From NCBI RefSeq assembly GCF_030867095.1, contig NC_081824.1, forward strand, positions 148,395,433 to 148,459,432: DNA of 64,000 nt. The letters run 5' to 3'. Every line of letters starts with the position of its first letter. Position 1 is the first letter of the stretch. A program made the position numbers and the translations under genes. A model generated the notes under the pieces. It saw only the letters and a list, made by a program, of their open reading frames with translations. It searched no databases and was not told where the DNA came from. This document shows positions 11,766 through 24,040 of the stretch, in pieces. This DNA is from Alligator mississippiensis. Lineage: Eukaryota > Chordata > Crocodylia > Alligatoridae.

Positions 11766-12228
11766 AGTAGGAGCAATTTCTGTGCACTAGAGTTCTGACC
11801 CAGCTTCCACTGAAGCATTAGAGGATGCTTTGGACCCAAAACCTTTGGCACTTGGAGCTTTGATACTTGGCAACATAACTCCCTGTTGCATTTGTGTATA
11901 GTTTTGCACATTCTGGAGTCAAATAAAAAGTTTGGTGGCAGATGCAAGTCAAGTGCAGTGACAAGGAGCAAGGAACTATTTATTATAGGGCAATGAAGAA
12001 TAGCCTGGATTTAACTGTTCATTTACAGAGATGTTAAGATGAACACCAGTGAAGGGAAACCTTGTACCAGAGATAATCAGTTATTATAGCATGAACATTT
12101 TTTAAAGGTGTCTGACATACCAGGAGGGACAAGGGTGGGGTGGGGAGCACAAGGGCACAAAAAAAGTGTTCTTTCCCTTCCACACAGTGTTCACAAAAGC
12201 CCGGAAAGATTTGTATGGGATTTACCCC

Positions 12229-12534
12229 AGAGGCGTAACAAGGCAACTGGGCACTCGGGGCAGTGGGACACACAGCAACTTCTGGCTGCCACCATGCTGC
12301 CAGCATCATTGTGTACCTGTGGTGGTATCTGTTACCTGAGACTGCTGCCTCAGTCACCCCATTCTAGTTACATTCCTGGTTTGCCCAGTGGAGTAAATCC
12401 GGACAGCCTCTGAGGACTAGCCATCCACATAGCATAAGCAAGGATGGGTGGCTGGGGCAGCTTGGTTGGAGTGAAAAATCAAAGGAGGGGGGTGCAACTG
12501 CACCCTCACTCTACACCCACCAGATCCACCCCTG
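12229..12534. mobile_element. fragments of hAT-type elements
   Basis: The left side begins CAGAGGCGTAAC, a terminus common among vertebrate hAT elements. The right side ends 'CCAGATCCACCCCTG', which in reverse reads CAGGGGTGGATCTGG, another common hAT terminus. The two ends may belong to different insertions. No target duplication was found, so the boundaries are tentative. Confidence 0.4.
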
Positions 12535-12539
12535 TCCAT

Positions 12540-13423
12540 TAGCCCTGTGCAAAGCAGCTAATATTCACTTTGGATTCAGATTTGGCCGATTCGGGGTACA
12601 GTGATTCAATTCGATGAATGGAATCACTGCCCCAAATCGATTTGGCTGAATCTGATTTGTAGATTCGGCTGCTGCTGAATCAGCCGAATCTCCAAATCAC
12701 ACAGGCCCATCCCCTGCCCGCTGTCAATGGCTACCCTGCCCGCTGCAGCTCACGGCTCTGAAAAAAAAAAAGCCTGCACTTACCAGCTGCTGCCAGGCAG
12801 GGGGGGTGGGGCAATCCCTGCTACCCCCCCACTGCATGGGAAGCTCTTCCATGAGCCCCCAGAAGCCCCGAGGCCACTGCAGCAGCCGGTGAAATGGGGA
12901 GGGGGGTGGTTAAAGGGCCAGAGCTGGGGTGGGCGGGGCAGCCTTGGGGGACTGGGAGAACAGTCAGGGGGCTCGTGGCAGAGCCCCCCACATGGTGCAA
13001 GGCAGTGGGGGGCAGCAGGGATTGCCCCTCTTCATGGCAGCACTCGGTGAGTGGGGGCTTTTTTTTAAAAAACCAGGAGCTGGGGCTGGGTGGGTCAGCT
13101 ATAGGGTGGGAGCTGGGAGAGCAGTTGGGGGACAGGAGGCACTCAGAGGGCTGGGGGAGCAGGCAGGGGATGGAGCCTGGCAGGCTTCCCCCCATGGTCC
13201 CCTTCCCCCTCCCCCTACTTACCAGCATGGAGTCTAGGTCCAGCTCCCTGTGGCAGCCAGCAGGGACTGCCCAAATTGTTGAAGCTCTTGGAATCGATTC
13301 AGAGAGCTTCGAATTGATTCAGATCTTTTAACTGGTCCTCTGATTCGATTCAGAGATTCGACCACCGAATTGGGCTGAATCTCCTCCAAATTGAAGTAGC
13401 ACTTGAAGCTTCGCACAGCCCTA
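12540..13423. mobile_element. 884-bp hAT element with intact 8-bp TSD
   Basis: The element is flanked by a perfect 8-bp duplication CTGTCCAT (12,532-12,539 and 13,424-13,431). Its terminal repeats are TAGCCCTGTGCAAAGC at the left, and TAGGGCTGTGCGAAGC when the right end is read in reverse. Sub-terminal AT-rich blocks carry repeated GATTCGATTC and CGAATC text. The middle (about 12,715-13,260) is GC-rich, and it gives rise to spurious open frames. There is no transposase, so it is a non-autonomous hAT. A relative starts at 55,574. Confidence 0.9.
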
Positions 13424-13648
13424 CTGTCCATGCCTTCCTTGAGGAGGTTAGGCTGCTTATCCCTTTTTAAAAAAGCATTAGAGCAACCTTTGATCAAGAA
13501 ATGATAGCTTGACAATAACAATCTATCTAATGATCAATCACTGTTGTACCTTCCCTTTTTGGGTAAAATTTTGAAAAAGGCTGTGGTGAGAAAACTCTTA
13601 CACTCCATAAATATCTTTGATTGCCTTGATCTTGTCAGTCTTAATATA

Positions 13649-14660
13649 ATAGGTGCTGAGTATGTGAGGGCCCAAGGGCCCCTGCCCCCCTTGGTAAGAG
13701 GGTAGGATGAACACCCATCCCTAATTGGTGGGACAGTCCTGAAATGGGAACATAAAGTCCAGGTCCCAACCTGCATGACTCTGGGACAGCATTTGTCCCA
13801 GATTCCCAGTATTGTGCAGGGATCTGGGTTTTCTGTTCACTGTGGAAAAATGTGGGAAACAGCAGGTTTCTCCTTGCAGGCTGCAAGGGGCTGGGGGGAG
13901 TGGGATGCAGGGGACACTATGTGCATGCTTACACATGCACATGGCCAGGAATCCAGCCCCAGGTGGCAGTGGAGAGCAGCTCCCACAGCTGCCTATGGCA
14001 GGGGCGGACTGAGGCTTCCACAGTGAGGGAGGGAGTGGGGAAGGGCCTGGGCCTGTGGGTGCTGCCCAGCCAGGGGCAGGGACAAGGTCAGGAGCAGGGG
14101 CAGGGGCAGGGGCAGGGGCAGGGGCAGGGAGCGGGACAAAGCTATGGCTGGCTCTTCTGGGGTGAGGAGGGCGAGGGGGCATTGTGTGCACTCCCAAGTA
14201 GGGAGGCATGGGAGGGCACGTGCTCTCCAGGTTTGTGCATGGGCTGGAGGCAGATGCAGGCTGCCAGATGTGGGCTTGGGGCTCTCCACCCTGATGCCCT
14301 TCCCCCCGGGGCCTCCATGGCAGAGTGGGTGAGGGAGGCTCGGTGCCACTGCTGGTAGCCCCATGCTAGCCACACCACCATGGTGAGGTGCCCACTGCCC
14401 ACCTGGCAGCAGCAGGGGTCACAACTCAGCACTGCTGCTGCTGCTGGGTGGGCAGGGGGTGCCTCGCCATGGCAGTACAGCCAGCATGGGGCTCCCAGGA
14501 GGAAGGCAGCAGGTTGGGAAGCCCCAAACCCATAGCAGGTAGCCCGCATCCACCCCTGCCCCCACCATGGGCTCCACTCAGCTCTGCTCCAGCCATGCCG
14601 GGAGGTGGAGGGAAGGGACATCTTAGGCCCCCTTGGCAAAAATAAAAGTTGGCACCTATG
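13649..14660. mobile_element. hAT-like GC-rich element, about 1 kb
   Basis: The termini are ATAGGTGCTGAG at the left, and ATAGGTGCCAAC when the right end is read in reverse. This matches a common vertebrate hAT end. Flanks CTTAATAT and CTTAGTAC agree at 6 of 8 positions, as expected of an aged target duplication. The interior is GC-rich, non-coding and shared with 4,155-4,860. It contains a CAGGGG hexamer tract at 14,094-14,128. The open frames inside (up to 184 residues, both strands) are composition-driven. Confidence 0.65.
14094..14128 (+). repeat. (CAGGGG)n simple repeat
   Basis: About six near-perfect CAGGGG hexamers lie within the hAT-like element. The plus strand is G-rich with runs of four G, so a G-quadruplex is possible. 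Confidence 0.85.
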
Positions 14661-15313
14661 CTTAGTACAGATCTGGCTTTGGCCTAGAGACTGCACAGAT
14701 CAAAATTCAGCAACCCATGGATCGGTGAAGCCATTGTCTCTGCCCCACAAAGTTCGGATGGTGATGGCAATCATCAGTGGAAGAACTGGCAGTGATGGCA
14801 GCAGCAGCAAACAGTGTCAGCAGTTGGGACAGCAGCAGTGGACCACCTTTATAGACCAAGTCGCATTAATTTGGCAAACTCCTGCTGAAAGTTTGCTGAT
14901 CCCTGGCATTCATCACATATTCCTGACTAGGAGGTTATGGCTTTTCCTTTTAGCTGCAAACTTTGCCACCGTTATTTATGTATTTCTTATTGCAGATTAG
15001 ATTATTACATAGACTACTGAAAACATCTGAAGATGGAAACTGGTATAGCAAGCAGTAACTCAGTCACTGAGCAGGATACCCCACTGAGCACATGATGCTG
15101 ATAGTCTGCACTAACTGACAGATTCAGGTGGAGCTGAAGGGATTGGTGTTATATATCCCTGTATGGTCTGGCACAAGCCTGACATAGGTATGCCCCCTTT
15201 CCTGTGCCCTACAACTTTCTCATCCATGTTAAATACCCTTGTACCAGCCCTTGCTACTCAGTCTTGATTTCAGTGTTGAGGGTTTTGCTGAGCACTTTTT
15301 TTATCCTTCTGCT
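14661..15313. other. no gene recognised
   Basis: I see only unassigned sequence. A CAG-rich patch at 14,790-14,840 encodes nothing recognisable. Confidence 0.4.
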
Positions 15314-15437
15314 TTTGTCTATCAACATCATAGAATACTGGCCCAATACGAACCTCAAAATGAATTTTAGTAAAGATCACACTGATCTTTGCAACTGTCA
15401 TTTGGGATCATTTCTCACAATATTTCCAAACATCAGC
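15314..15437 (-). repeat. 124-bp segment, inverted twin of 7,307-7,430
   Basis: The reverse complement equals 7,307-7,430 except for one base at 15,342. The homology stops abruptly at both ends, with flanks TCTGCTTT and CTTCCCCAGG that do not match the flanks of the other copy. This location is not inside a recognisable repeat, so it is the better candidate for the source. Confidence 0.8.
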
Positions 15438-17214
15438 CTTCCCCAGGAATCAACAAACAAATGCACAGGATCTGTGTTACTGGTACCAAATCATAAAATG
15501 AAAGAGAATATTTTTTAAAATACACACTTTTAAAATTCCAGGCCCATTTTCTCCCTCATTTAACTCCATTGATTTGCACTGCAATTGCATCTAGGATATT
15601 TGGCCAATAGCTTTTGGATCTATGAAGTAAATAGCTATTAGATGCTATACATGCAGTCAGAGATGTCAATGTGTCAAGGAAAACTAATACAATTTTTGTT
15701 TGATTTGACATTTTTACCTTTGTGGGACCAGAGTGGTTTCTTTGTCTCTCTGAGGAGTGAGACAAGCGGATGTGATTTCTTATACTGATTACATCTTGGA
15801 CATGACTTCTTGAGTGAACTACTTTTTGGAGATGATAAGTTATAACCCTATTGTGTGAATTCACTGTGATTTTTAAGAGCATCCATGGGGAAAAAAAGCC
15901 ACATTCCTCTCTTACAAGGAAAGCAATTAGAGCTGCATGTTTCTGAATGGACAACAGCTAGATTTCAGATGCTTCGAAATATGACTGATGTTATAAGATG
16001 TTACTGGAGTTGTGGAACTGGCACTAGTAAAAAAAACAAACGAACTTCAGTTAGAAAAGACCTTGAACTTCAAGGGGAAGGCCTTGAACTTCATGCTTTC
16101 ACTAGCAACCGTTTATGTTCCACATCCCAGTTCTATCTTCACCTGCAGGCCCCAAAGGTTTAATATTTTCAACAGGCTAGCTTGCTAGTGGAGCCACTGT
16201 AAGTGCAATATGTAGGAGCCACCCTCCATACTGTTGGAGGAACTATGGGCAAGCATAGCAAAAGATGTCACCCTCTTCACAGAGCTTATAACCATAGCCA
16301 TGGTTTGCAAAGGTGTAAATGTATTGCATTTGCTGACCACCCCAATATTTTTTTGGCATTTCCTTTAGCTGTGTATAATCCTTGGTCACCACACAAAACT
16401 CCCAATAGGGACTTTCATTACACTTGCCAAATGGCCTTCCTGAAATGTTTTAACATATGTGAGCTGAGCTTTGTAGGAATAATCACCCTACTGCTACCCA
16501 TTAGACACTGCTCTAATTAATACTCACTTAAAGAGAAAGAAAGCTGGAAGCAGTTGCTTGTTTGCTTAAATGTGTCCAGTTTTCTTAGGACTTTGCAAAT
16601 ATTTCTTCCTTACAGAGTAATCCTGGCAATTTTCAAGCCAAATCAAGTAGTTGGTCAAATATTGAGGAGGACTAAGGTACGGTTTAAAATGAAAACTGGT
16701 TGTAACCTGAACTTTGACTTCTCCATCACATTCCCAAGACAGTCAAATGAATAACCTCCAGGCCAAAATTCACAGGAAAAAAAGTGAATTCAACCCGCTA
16801 GACATCAGTGGCATCAGCAGAAAGTGAAAGCTCATTTTGACTGCTGGCTGTCTCCATGCAAAAGACTATGTAGCCTCATGAATGATTAAACTAGTCAGAC
16901 AGGATAATGCCACCATATGTACATCATGGTCCCAAAACAGCAGTGAAGTGTAATAATGCTTGGAGTATAAGATTTTTCATACGAAGCTATTTAGTAAATA
17001 ACTATTGCCATGTTTGCCTTTTCTTTTTGCATTGGAACCCTCTTGAGGTAACTATCATTGTAAATCCATATGCAATTTGTTAATGGAGCCAAATGGAAGA
17101 CAGTAAAGATCCCTGCTGTCACCAAATATGTGGAAAAATGTTAATCTGCATACTCTTTTCAAGTTAATTCATAATTTAAAACTGTACAGGAAGACAATGG
17201 AACTAAGTCTCCAG
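15438..17214. other. no gene recognised
   Basis: This is AT-rich sequence. I found no exon, RNA gene or assignable repeat. Confidence 0.4.
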
Positions 17215-17900
17215 TGATTTCTTTTTTTCATCCCACATATTCTCCTTTCTTTTCCTTCCGTCTCCACTCCACTACCTCCACAACTTAGGAGTCTTATTCA
17301 ACTCTTCTCTCTACATCTCAGCTCTGACTAAATATCATTACTTACTTATGTCTATTTGCTCCTTGTCAGATATATTTATCTGCTCCTTTTCATCCTAAAC
17401 ACTAAAACCCTCACTCCTTTGGTCGCGCTGGTCATCTCTTACCTCTCAGCTAGTGCAGCTTTCTCCTTTCCTTCACCTCACCTTTGGCTCCTCTTAAAAA
17501 TGGGTGGAGAATACCTTCCATTTTCGCTCTTCCTATACTTGTGCTCCTTCTCTCTAACTCTACATAAGATCCAAGCACCTTGTGCTTGCAATTTAAGTTC
17601 TTCAGAAGTTTAGCCTCCATCTACATTTTTTTAGTCATTTTCACGTACCTAAACACTCTGTTACACCCTCTTTTCTCTCCTGATGAAATGCTCTGTCTTC
17701 TTCACTGTGCTTACCGTCTCCTTTTGTGGCCCTCCCATTCCACGTAGCTTCCCATTCTACGTGCACAAAGTCATGCTTTCCTCCCATCCCTCCTTACAAT
17801 CTGTCTCTTTCATGGATCCCCAGTGCTGATCCATCCCAATCTTTCATTCTTTTCTTTGTACTTTTGTGTCATGAGTCACAATCATCTGAATTACAATGTT
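17215..17900 (+). repeat. possible ancient L2-type LINE relic
   Basis: The stretch is pyrimidine-rich on the plus strand. The frame near 17,356-17,613 contains 'TKTLTPLVALVISYLSAS', which resembles the thumb-region motif of L2-clade ORF2 ('TKTLTPLVTALVISRLDYCN' type). The text further on (GTCATGAGTCACAATCATCT) resembles an L2 3' region. Decay is heavy and the call is weak. Confidence 0.35.
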
Positions 17901-19536
17901 AACTGTTTTAGAAGCAGACCTAAGTTTTCTCATCTTTCTTCATGTTTGTCAGTTGCTTTGGACACCTACAGGACTAAACAAATAAATCCAGTCTACTATA
18001 TTTTCCATGGTTATAGGCCAGCTTCCAGTTTCTCAACCCTGGGCCTGCATTTCAAGCTTTTTTCTTGTGCAAGCAAGGTAACACCAGCTAAGTTGAAATA
18101 CAAAAGATAAAACAGATGGGTAGGATTTTTTAAAAGCAATTGGCATTGATTTAACTTGGCTTCCATTGAAACAAATGGGAATTTTACCCCTGAAAAAAGC
18201 TAAGACAATGCAGAGCACTTCTGCAGATCTCACCCTATCAAAGAAAGAGACAGTAGATCAGGGATTTCTACCCTTCATCTGATTTGATGCATGGATGGAT
18301 GAGAAGACAAGCTGCAGACATGCATAAGCTAGTAAAGAAAAAACCCCCTCCCAAACATCATCAGCATACGACTTATGGGCAGATGGAGTCTAATTGAGCC
18401 AAAGCATTACTGAATCAGCCAGCTGCAACTCCTAGCTTGTCTGGCCTATCTTACTGGCTACCTTCATCTTGTAGCTGCCACAAACAGATGTCCTGCTGAA
18501 ATGACAGCAAATCATTTTAGGTCACCAAAGATAAATAAGGAGCTGTCACAAGATGATGCCATCATGGATTGCTTTCTCAAGATCCAAACATATTTAAAAC
18601 AATTACATTAAAGAAAGATTCTTTGGGTTTGTGTCCTTATTTTTGAACAAGCATTGATATGCAGTCTGCTAATTTATTTGCAGCCCTTAGCTATTCTTTT
18701 TCCCAGTGGAATTAATATCTCTTTATTTAAACTACCAACTAGAAGGTGGCCAGAATTGAGCGGATGAGTTTAACAAGCTTTGCTATGTCAAACTTGCTGA
18801 AGATATATTTGAAAAGACATTTCTAAGATAGGTAAATGCTTGAATTTCTCTTTTAGTTTTCAGCCTGCTTTTATGTGAATTTAAGGATCAGGGAGATTTA
18901 TGGGACTTGGGCTCACTGAACTAGCAGAAAGGGACAATATTAAAGCCAACAGCTCTGTTCATCTTCAGGCAGTAAGTGCTTAGAAAAGGGAGTTGAAATG
19001 CAGCAAAGCTGACTTTCAAGTAGAAATCCATCTCATTTGTTTCATTGTACAGAACACTTCTCAGGCTAGAAAATGATTAAACCATCAAAAATAACTCTAC
19101 GAAATATTCCTGCAAAATCATTGTATCAAATTATTAATCTACACCAAATAAATTGGATTGACATGTAGTGCAGCTGTTACACTTAATGGCTATCTTACTA
19201 TGAAGTTAATGGTGCCCAAGAAATGTAATTAAACATCCCGATTTTGAAGTACTAATAAGAGTGATTGGAGGAAGGATGAATAGCAAGCTGGCTGCTTTGG
19301 TCTTATCTACTGTACCCTGTTAGCAGATGTTGATACTATTGTAGAGTCTGGATATAAGGGAGATGGAGATATTTTCCTTGGGGAAAAAAAAGAACCTGAC
19401 TTGTGGGTGCCTAGGAGAAACAATGAAGAGTTTAGTTTAGTTTAGTTTTGGGGGGGAATAAAATCAAGCCCCAAGAAGAGGATTACATTACAATTCATGT
19501 TGTCTACAACAGGACAGGGTTGCACTTGCTAACAAG
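17901..19536. other. no gene recognised; short (TTTAG)n
   Basis: No exon is recognised. A short TTTAG tandem lies at about 19,432-19,456 and is followed by a G run. The rest is unassigned AT-rich DNA. Confidence 0.4.
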
Positions 19537-20318
19537 GTTTCAACACTGACAAGTGCAAGGTGCTGCACCTGGGGAGGAAGACCCAGCAGCAGACCTACAG
19601 GCTGGGGAACTCCCTTCTCCTCAGTGCAGAGGCCAAAAAGGATCTTGGAGTCATTATTGATGCCAAAATGAACATGGGCCCACAGTGTGGGGTAGTGGTT
19701 AGGAAGGCCAACCGTACCTTGTCATGCATCCACAGATGCATCTAAAGCAGGTCCAAGGAGGTGATCCTCCCCCTCTATGTGGCACTGGTCAGGCCACAGT
19801 TGGAGTACTGCGTCCAGTTCTGGGCGCCACGCTTCAGAAGGGATGTGGACAGCATTGAGAGGGTCCAGAGGAGGACCACCCGCATGATCGGGGGCAGCAG
19901 GGCAGGCCCTACGAGGAGAGGCTAGAGGACCTGAACCTGTTCAGCCTCCACAAGAGAAGGCTGAGGGGGGATCTAGTGGCCATTTACAAACTAGTCAGGG
20001 GGGGACCAGCAGGCACTGGGGGAGTCCCTGTTCCCCTGAGCGCTATCAGGAGTGACTACAAATAACGGTCACAAGCTGGCAGAGGGTAGATTCAGGCTAG
20101 ACATCAGGAGGTGCTACTTCACTGTCAGGGCGGCTAGGATCTGGAACCAACTTCCAAGAGAAGTGGTGCTGGCTCTTACCCTGAGGTCTTTAAAAGGAGG
20201 CTGGATGAACACCTTGCCAAGGTCTTTTGACCCCGGTACTATTTCCTGCCATGGCAGGGGGTCAGACTTGATGATCTACTCAGGTCCCTTCTGACCCTAC
20301 CAACTATGGAACTATGAA
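19537..20318 (+). mobile_element. CR1 LINE 3' end, well preserved
   Basis: This is a 5'-truncated CR1 covering the C-terminal part of ORF2 and a short 3' UTR. The readable frame gives 'CKVLHLGRKTQQQTYRLGN', 'KKDLGVIIDAKMNMGP', then '[17 protein letters not shown]' and 'RRCYFTVRAARIWNQLPREV'. The 3' terminus is 'GGTCCCTTCTGACCCTACCAACTATGGAACTATGAAAG'-like. GC-rich codons and few stops suggest it is younger than the other CR1 copies here. It belongs to a different subfamily from the one with the long 3' UTR. Confidence 0.9.
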
Positions 20319-22593
20319 AGTAAGGTTACCTAGAAAGAATGGTATATATTCATGTTGTTGATGGCAATACACCGAGAAGAATGATGGAAGTATAAATATG
20401 AGCCATGGTTATCGCTACCATTTCTGGAGTGCCCAGATTAAATCAGGAATCTGCAAGAAATTTGGGGTGAAAAAGAAAATGAGACACAACTCATTTTACT
20501 TAGTGATAGTCTCTAAACAGACAGCATGCCACAGTATTGATCAGCAATTTTACAGTATCTTACATTGGTAAGGTTCATGCCCTGGGCAGCTGCTGTGGGG
20601 GAGGTGTCAGTGTGGTCAGCAGCTTGAGGGTTAACACAGCAGTGGCATCTCTCAAGTGCTGTGAAGCATATGAAGGAACTAGGGGCACAAGCCCCCAGCT
20701 GCCCCACCAGCTGTGCCAACCCAATCCTCAAGTGCTGCGTATTCCAGTCGGCAGTGACAAGAGACACCCATGGACTTGGTGGCAGAGAAGGGTGGCGCTC
20801 CCTTTAAGTCCATTTTAGTGCCCCTGTTATACTGTTGCCTAGGGCTCATACCCCAATCACCCATTGCTAGTCACACTAGTGCAATTTTATGCCCTGTGTA
20901 TTGGATGAAGGCAGGGAAGAGGATTTGGAAACAGCATACAGAATTATGAGGAGAGACTCCTGAAAACAACAGTGCAACCTTACATAAGCAATGCTGGCCC
21001 TGAGCCTGCTCATAGGTAGGTCAGTGGCAAAACTCCCAGAGACTTCAGTGGGAGCAGGACTAAGCAGAATGAAATCAAAGAGAAAACAGAGATGATATCA
21101 ACTGCATGAGGGAATCTAAGGAAACTACTAAGTTTTTAGCACACTACCTGAGAATAAAACACTTTACTGGGCTGAGAGTAGATCCCAAGGGAAAAAAATA
21201 GTTGTTTTTTAAAGATGAAAAGCAAGCTAGGTGCTGGCTCAGTGTCCATCAGGATGGCAGTGCTAAATTTCCATGCAGTATCTGCATAATCTCCTTCTGC
21301 TCTTGAGGTACTGAAGCTATGAAAGGACGAGGGGCCAAGGAAGGAACAAATAGGGCAGATTTCATGGGCCAAACAAGGGATACAGCAGCATGAGACCAGC
21401 TTTATTAGACTGAATTTATCTATCTCCCCGTTTTTCTTCTCTTCCTTGAATAGGAGCTTCCCATTATGAAGTAACCACCTGACAGAAAATGTCAAATACA
21501 TGGCAAATGTCAATATCTTTCCAAAACTTACCAAGGATCTGATGCCTTTTCACATCAGTATTTTCTCATTTACTTCAAGGAATTATGCAGGCTGATGCAT
21601 GACATGTGAAGCACAGTGTCAGATTTGCAGTGGTAAATCAGAAGCTTGTGTCAATTCTTCCATTACACGCTGCTGTTCCCCGCATACGTAACATTAACAC
21701 AGAAATTCTAGGTAATGCAATACCCTCCCAGCAGTGAATGACAGGGAAGCTACATCTGCATGGTAAACTAAGTATTGTAGGAACCAGCTCCCTTGAGCAT
21801 GAAGTAATGCTCGGTGCAGGCTATCTTCAAGCAATGGTGTAGGCAGGCTAATTCCTGCTAATCAGTCCATCATGCTAATTGGCCCACCCACATGACTGCA
21901 CAGATGTAACTACATTGCTTCCCGTTTAGGAGACAGCCCACTTGAAAAAAGCTTGAGGACACTACTGCTGGATGTGATGAATTTACTGTAAAGACCTGGC
22001 AGTGGATAGGTAAAGAAACAGTTAGATCATTATTCTTAGTCCCTGTCTGAAGGGATCAGGCAGCTCAGGGGACTGAAAATGTACAAGTAGCTGCCCGTTC
22101 AAATCCAGCCTGGGTTGCTAGTAATGTCATTTTTAGCCGATGCCTGTTTGCCAGCTTGCATTACATCAGGTAATTTCAATTTAGTCCCTAGGGATTGTGT
22201 GTTCATGGAAGTCTTTGCAGGGAGATCTAAGTGACTAGACCCAGTGGAGATTAGAGTGACTGAATGGGCACAAAGGCTGAAGTAGCCATTCACCCCGAAA
22301 AGTGCTCTCCACAGGTAGAAAATAAAGCAGTGAATTCACAAAGCCTTTCCTCCTAAATGACACTTGAGTAGAGGGGCTGCACTCAGGGAGAGCCCCCAAG
22401 GCCAAAGGGATGAAAATCCCCTTTGAGGGTTCAGGGACCAACAAGCAGCTCTGTGACCTCCATTGAAGGCTGTTGTTGACTGAGATACAGTAGGAGCTGC
22501 AACAGGTGCTCTCCTACCTCCCAACACAGGATTGAATCGGTGAGTCTACATAAATGACAAGTCCACTGAGGATACAAATGTTTCCTCCTTGGT
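20319..22593. other. no gene recognised
   Basis: There is no supported exon. At about 20,985-21,065 (ggcaaaactcccagagacttcagtggga) is a fragment of an old amniote repeat, also echoed near 33,640-33,680. A GC-richer patch at 20,570-20,860 may be a repeat fragment. Confidence 0.4.
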
Positions 22594-22700
22594 TTGACAA
22601 GGTTCCTTGGGTGAATCTGATATCTTTTATTAGGCCAACCCAAATAGTTGGAAAATAATTATTAAGCAAGCTTTCAGGTTCAAAAACCCTTTGTTGGTGT
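22594..22700 (-). repeat. SINE-like repeat, TAAAAGATATCAGATTC family
   Basis: The reverse complement closely matches 28,843-28,943. Shared text includes AAAGGGTTTTTGAACC, 'AAGCTTGCTTAATAA', 'CCAACTATTTGGGTTGG' and TAAAAGATATCAGATTCACC. The copies differ at only a few positions. This is the tail module of a widespread reptilian short interspersed repeat, and a more divergent pair occurs at 37,199-37,375. Confidence 0.75.
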
Positions 22701-22721
22701 ACCAAGGGCACTGAGTCCCAT

Positions 22722-22990
22722 TATGGGTGGATCTAGGATTTTGAAAAAGGGGTGTAGGTATTGTAGTACACCCTTCCATAACATAACTCCAATTATATTT
22801 TTCTCCAATCAAAAAGAAACTAGAAGTTCTACTAATATGCTGGGGGCCAAGGGGTATATATTCAGCTTATGATCCAAGCAAAAACAAATATACCTGAGTG
22901 TGGGGGGCTGACTGCCAGCTGCAGGGTGGGTCAGGCACCAGCTGCCTGTGGGATGCGGGGTATAGGGTTTGGTCCAGGTAATGTTTTCAT
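22722..22990. mobile_element. possible hAT fragment
   Basis: The left edge, GGGTGGATCTAGGATTTTGA, resembles a common hAT terminus of the GGTGGATCTAGGATTT type. I see no matching right end or target duplication. The interior turns GC-rich after about 22,900. Confidence 0.35.
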
Positions 22991-23639
22991 GGAGGGTTTT
23001 TTGTTTTTTTCTTCTTCAAATTGTTCTCTAAACATCTTCTGAGGGACTTTTACCCTTCCCCTGCAATGCATGACACCCAAATACAACAATGTCCCTTAAT
23101 GAAACAAAGCAATCCATTGTGCTAGTGCAGGCAAATCACAGTGGGACTAACAAAAAACAGGATGTGGACTTGATTTGATTGTCCAAGCCAAGAGAAGTTT
23201 GTTTTTTTTAAAAAGACAGGGAATAAATGGGGGGGGAAAAGAAATCTGATGATTAAATCTCCCATGCTTGTTTCTGGTATAACTAAGAGCAGCGAGGAGC
23301 ACAATTTGGGCAGCAGGCTCACACACCAACTTGGGGTGGGGCACAAATAGCAGCTGCTGCAGCTGCCAGCCAAGGCACAGAACTGCCTTGTTATGCCTCT
23401 GTGTTCTCCAAACTATTTTTTTTTTTTGTGGAAAAAACAAGGAAATTAAAAAAAAAAAAAAAGTACGGGACTCAGTCCTTCATCTCAGATTACAGAACCT
23501 GGCCCTGATTTTTATCTTGACAGTGCTCCTTAAAACTATACTTCCTGTGCATCTTGATTGCATTTAAAAATGAATTTGAATACATTTCCTCAAATAAAGA
23601 ATCATAGGCATTTACTTCTAGAGGTCTCTAAAATAGCAC
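22991..23639. other. no gene; poly-A and poly-T runs
   Basis: Contains a T-run at 23,407-23,418 and an A-run at about 23,447-23,462. No exon is recognised. Confidence 0.45.
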
Positions 23640-24040
23640 CCTTTTCCTAACATAACAGCATTAGAAGTAGGGCTGGAAGGTAGGTCATCTAATCCAATAT
23701 CCCGCCTGAGGCAGGATTATCCCTCTCCAAACCATTCTATACAAATCCTTTTTCTAACTTCTTACCAAAACTACATAGTCAGCCCTGCCGCAAAACCCAA
23801 GGCATAACACCGTAACATGCCACAGGTAGTGCAAGGGGACTATAGTGGCCAATGTCCTGCTGCTGCAGAGGTTGTTAATATATTCTCAGGAGATCCCAGG
23901 AAAAGGGCCAGACCTGCTGCTACAGAGGAAGGCAAAAAGGCCCCACAATTCCTACCAATATGACTATAAGGCAAAATTCCTTCCTTACACATACAACTTC
24001 AGGAATATTGGTTGCTTCTGTCAGTTCATCACCCACCAGA
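23640..24040 (-). repeat. CR1 long 3'-UTR fragment
   Basis: This is a minus-strand CR1 of the long-3'-UTR subfamily. Its terminus at the left reads 'TAGGGCTGGAAGGTAGGTCATCTAATCCAATATCC' type text. It then follows the same order as 37,909-38,415: 'TGCCACAGGTAGTGCAAGGGG', 'GTCCTGCTGCTGCAGAGGTTG', 'CAGAGGAAGGCAAAAAGGCC'. It is more diverged than the copies at 7.4 and 38 kb. Confidence 0.7.

Noticed and set aside
12715-13260. CpG/GC-rich promoter or exon
   Set aside because: It is entirely inside a hAT element bounded by an 8-bp duplication.
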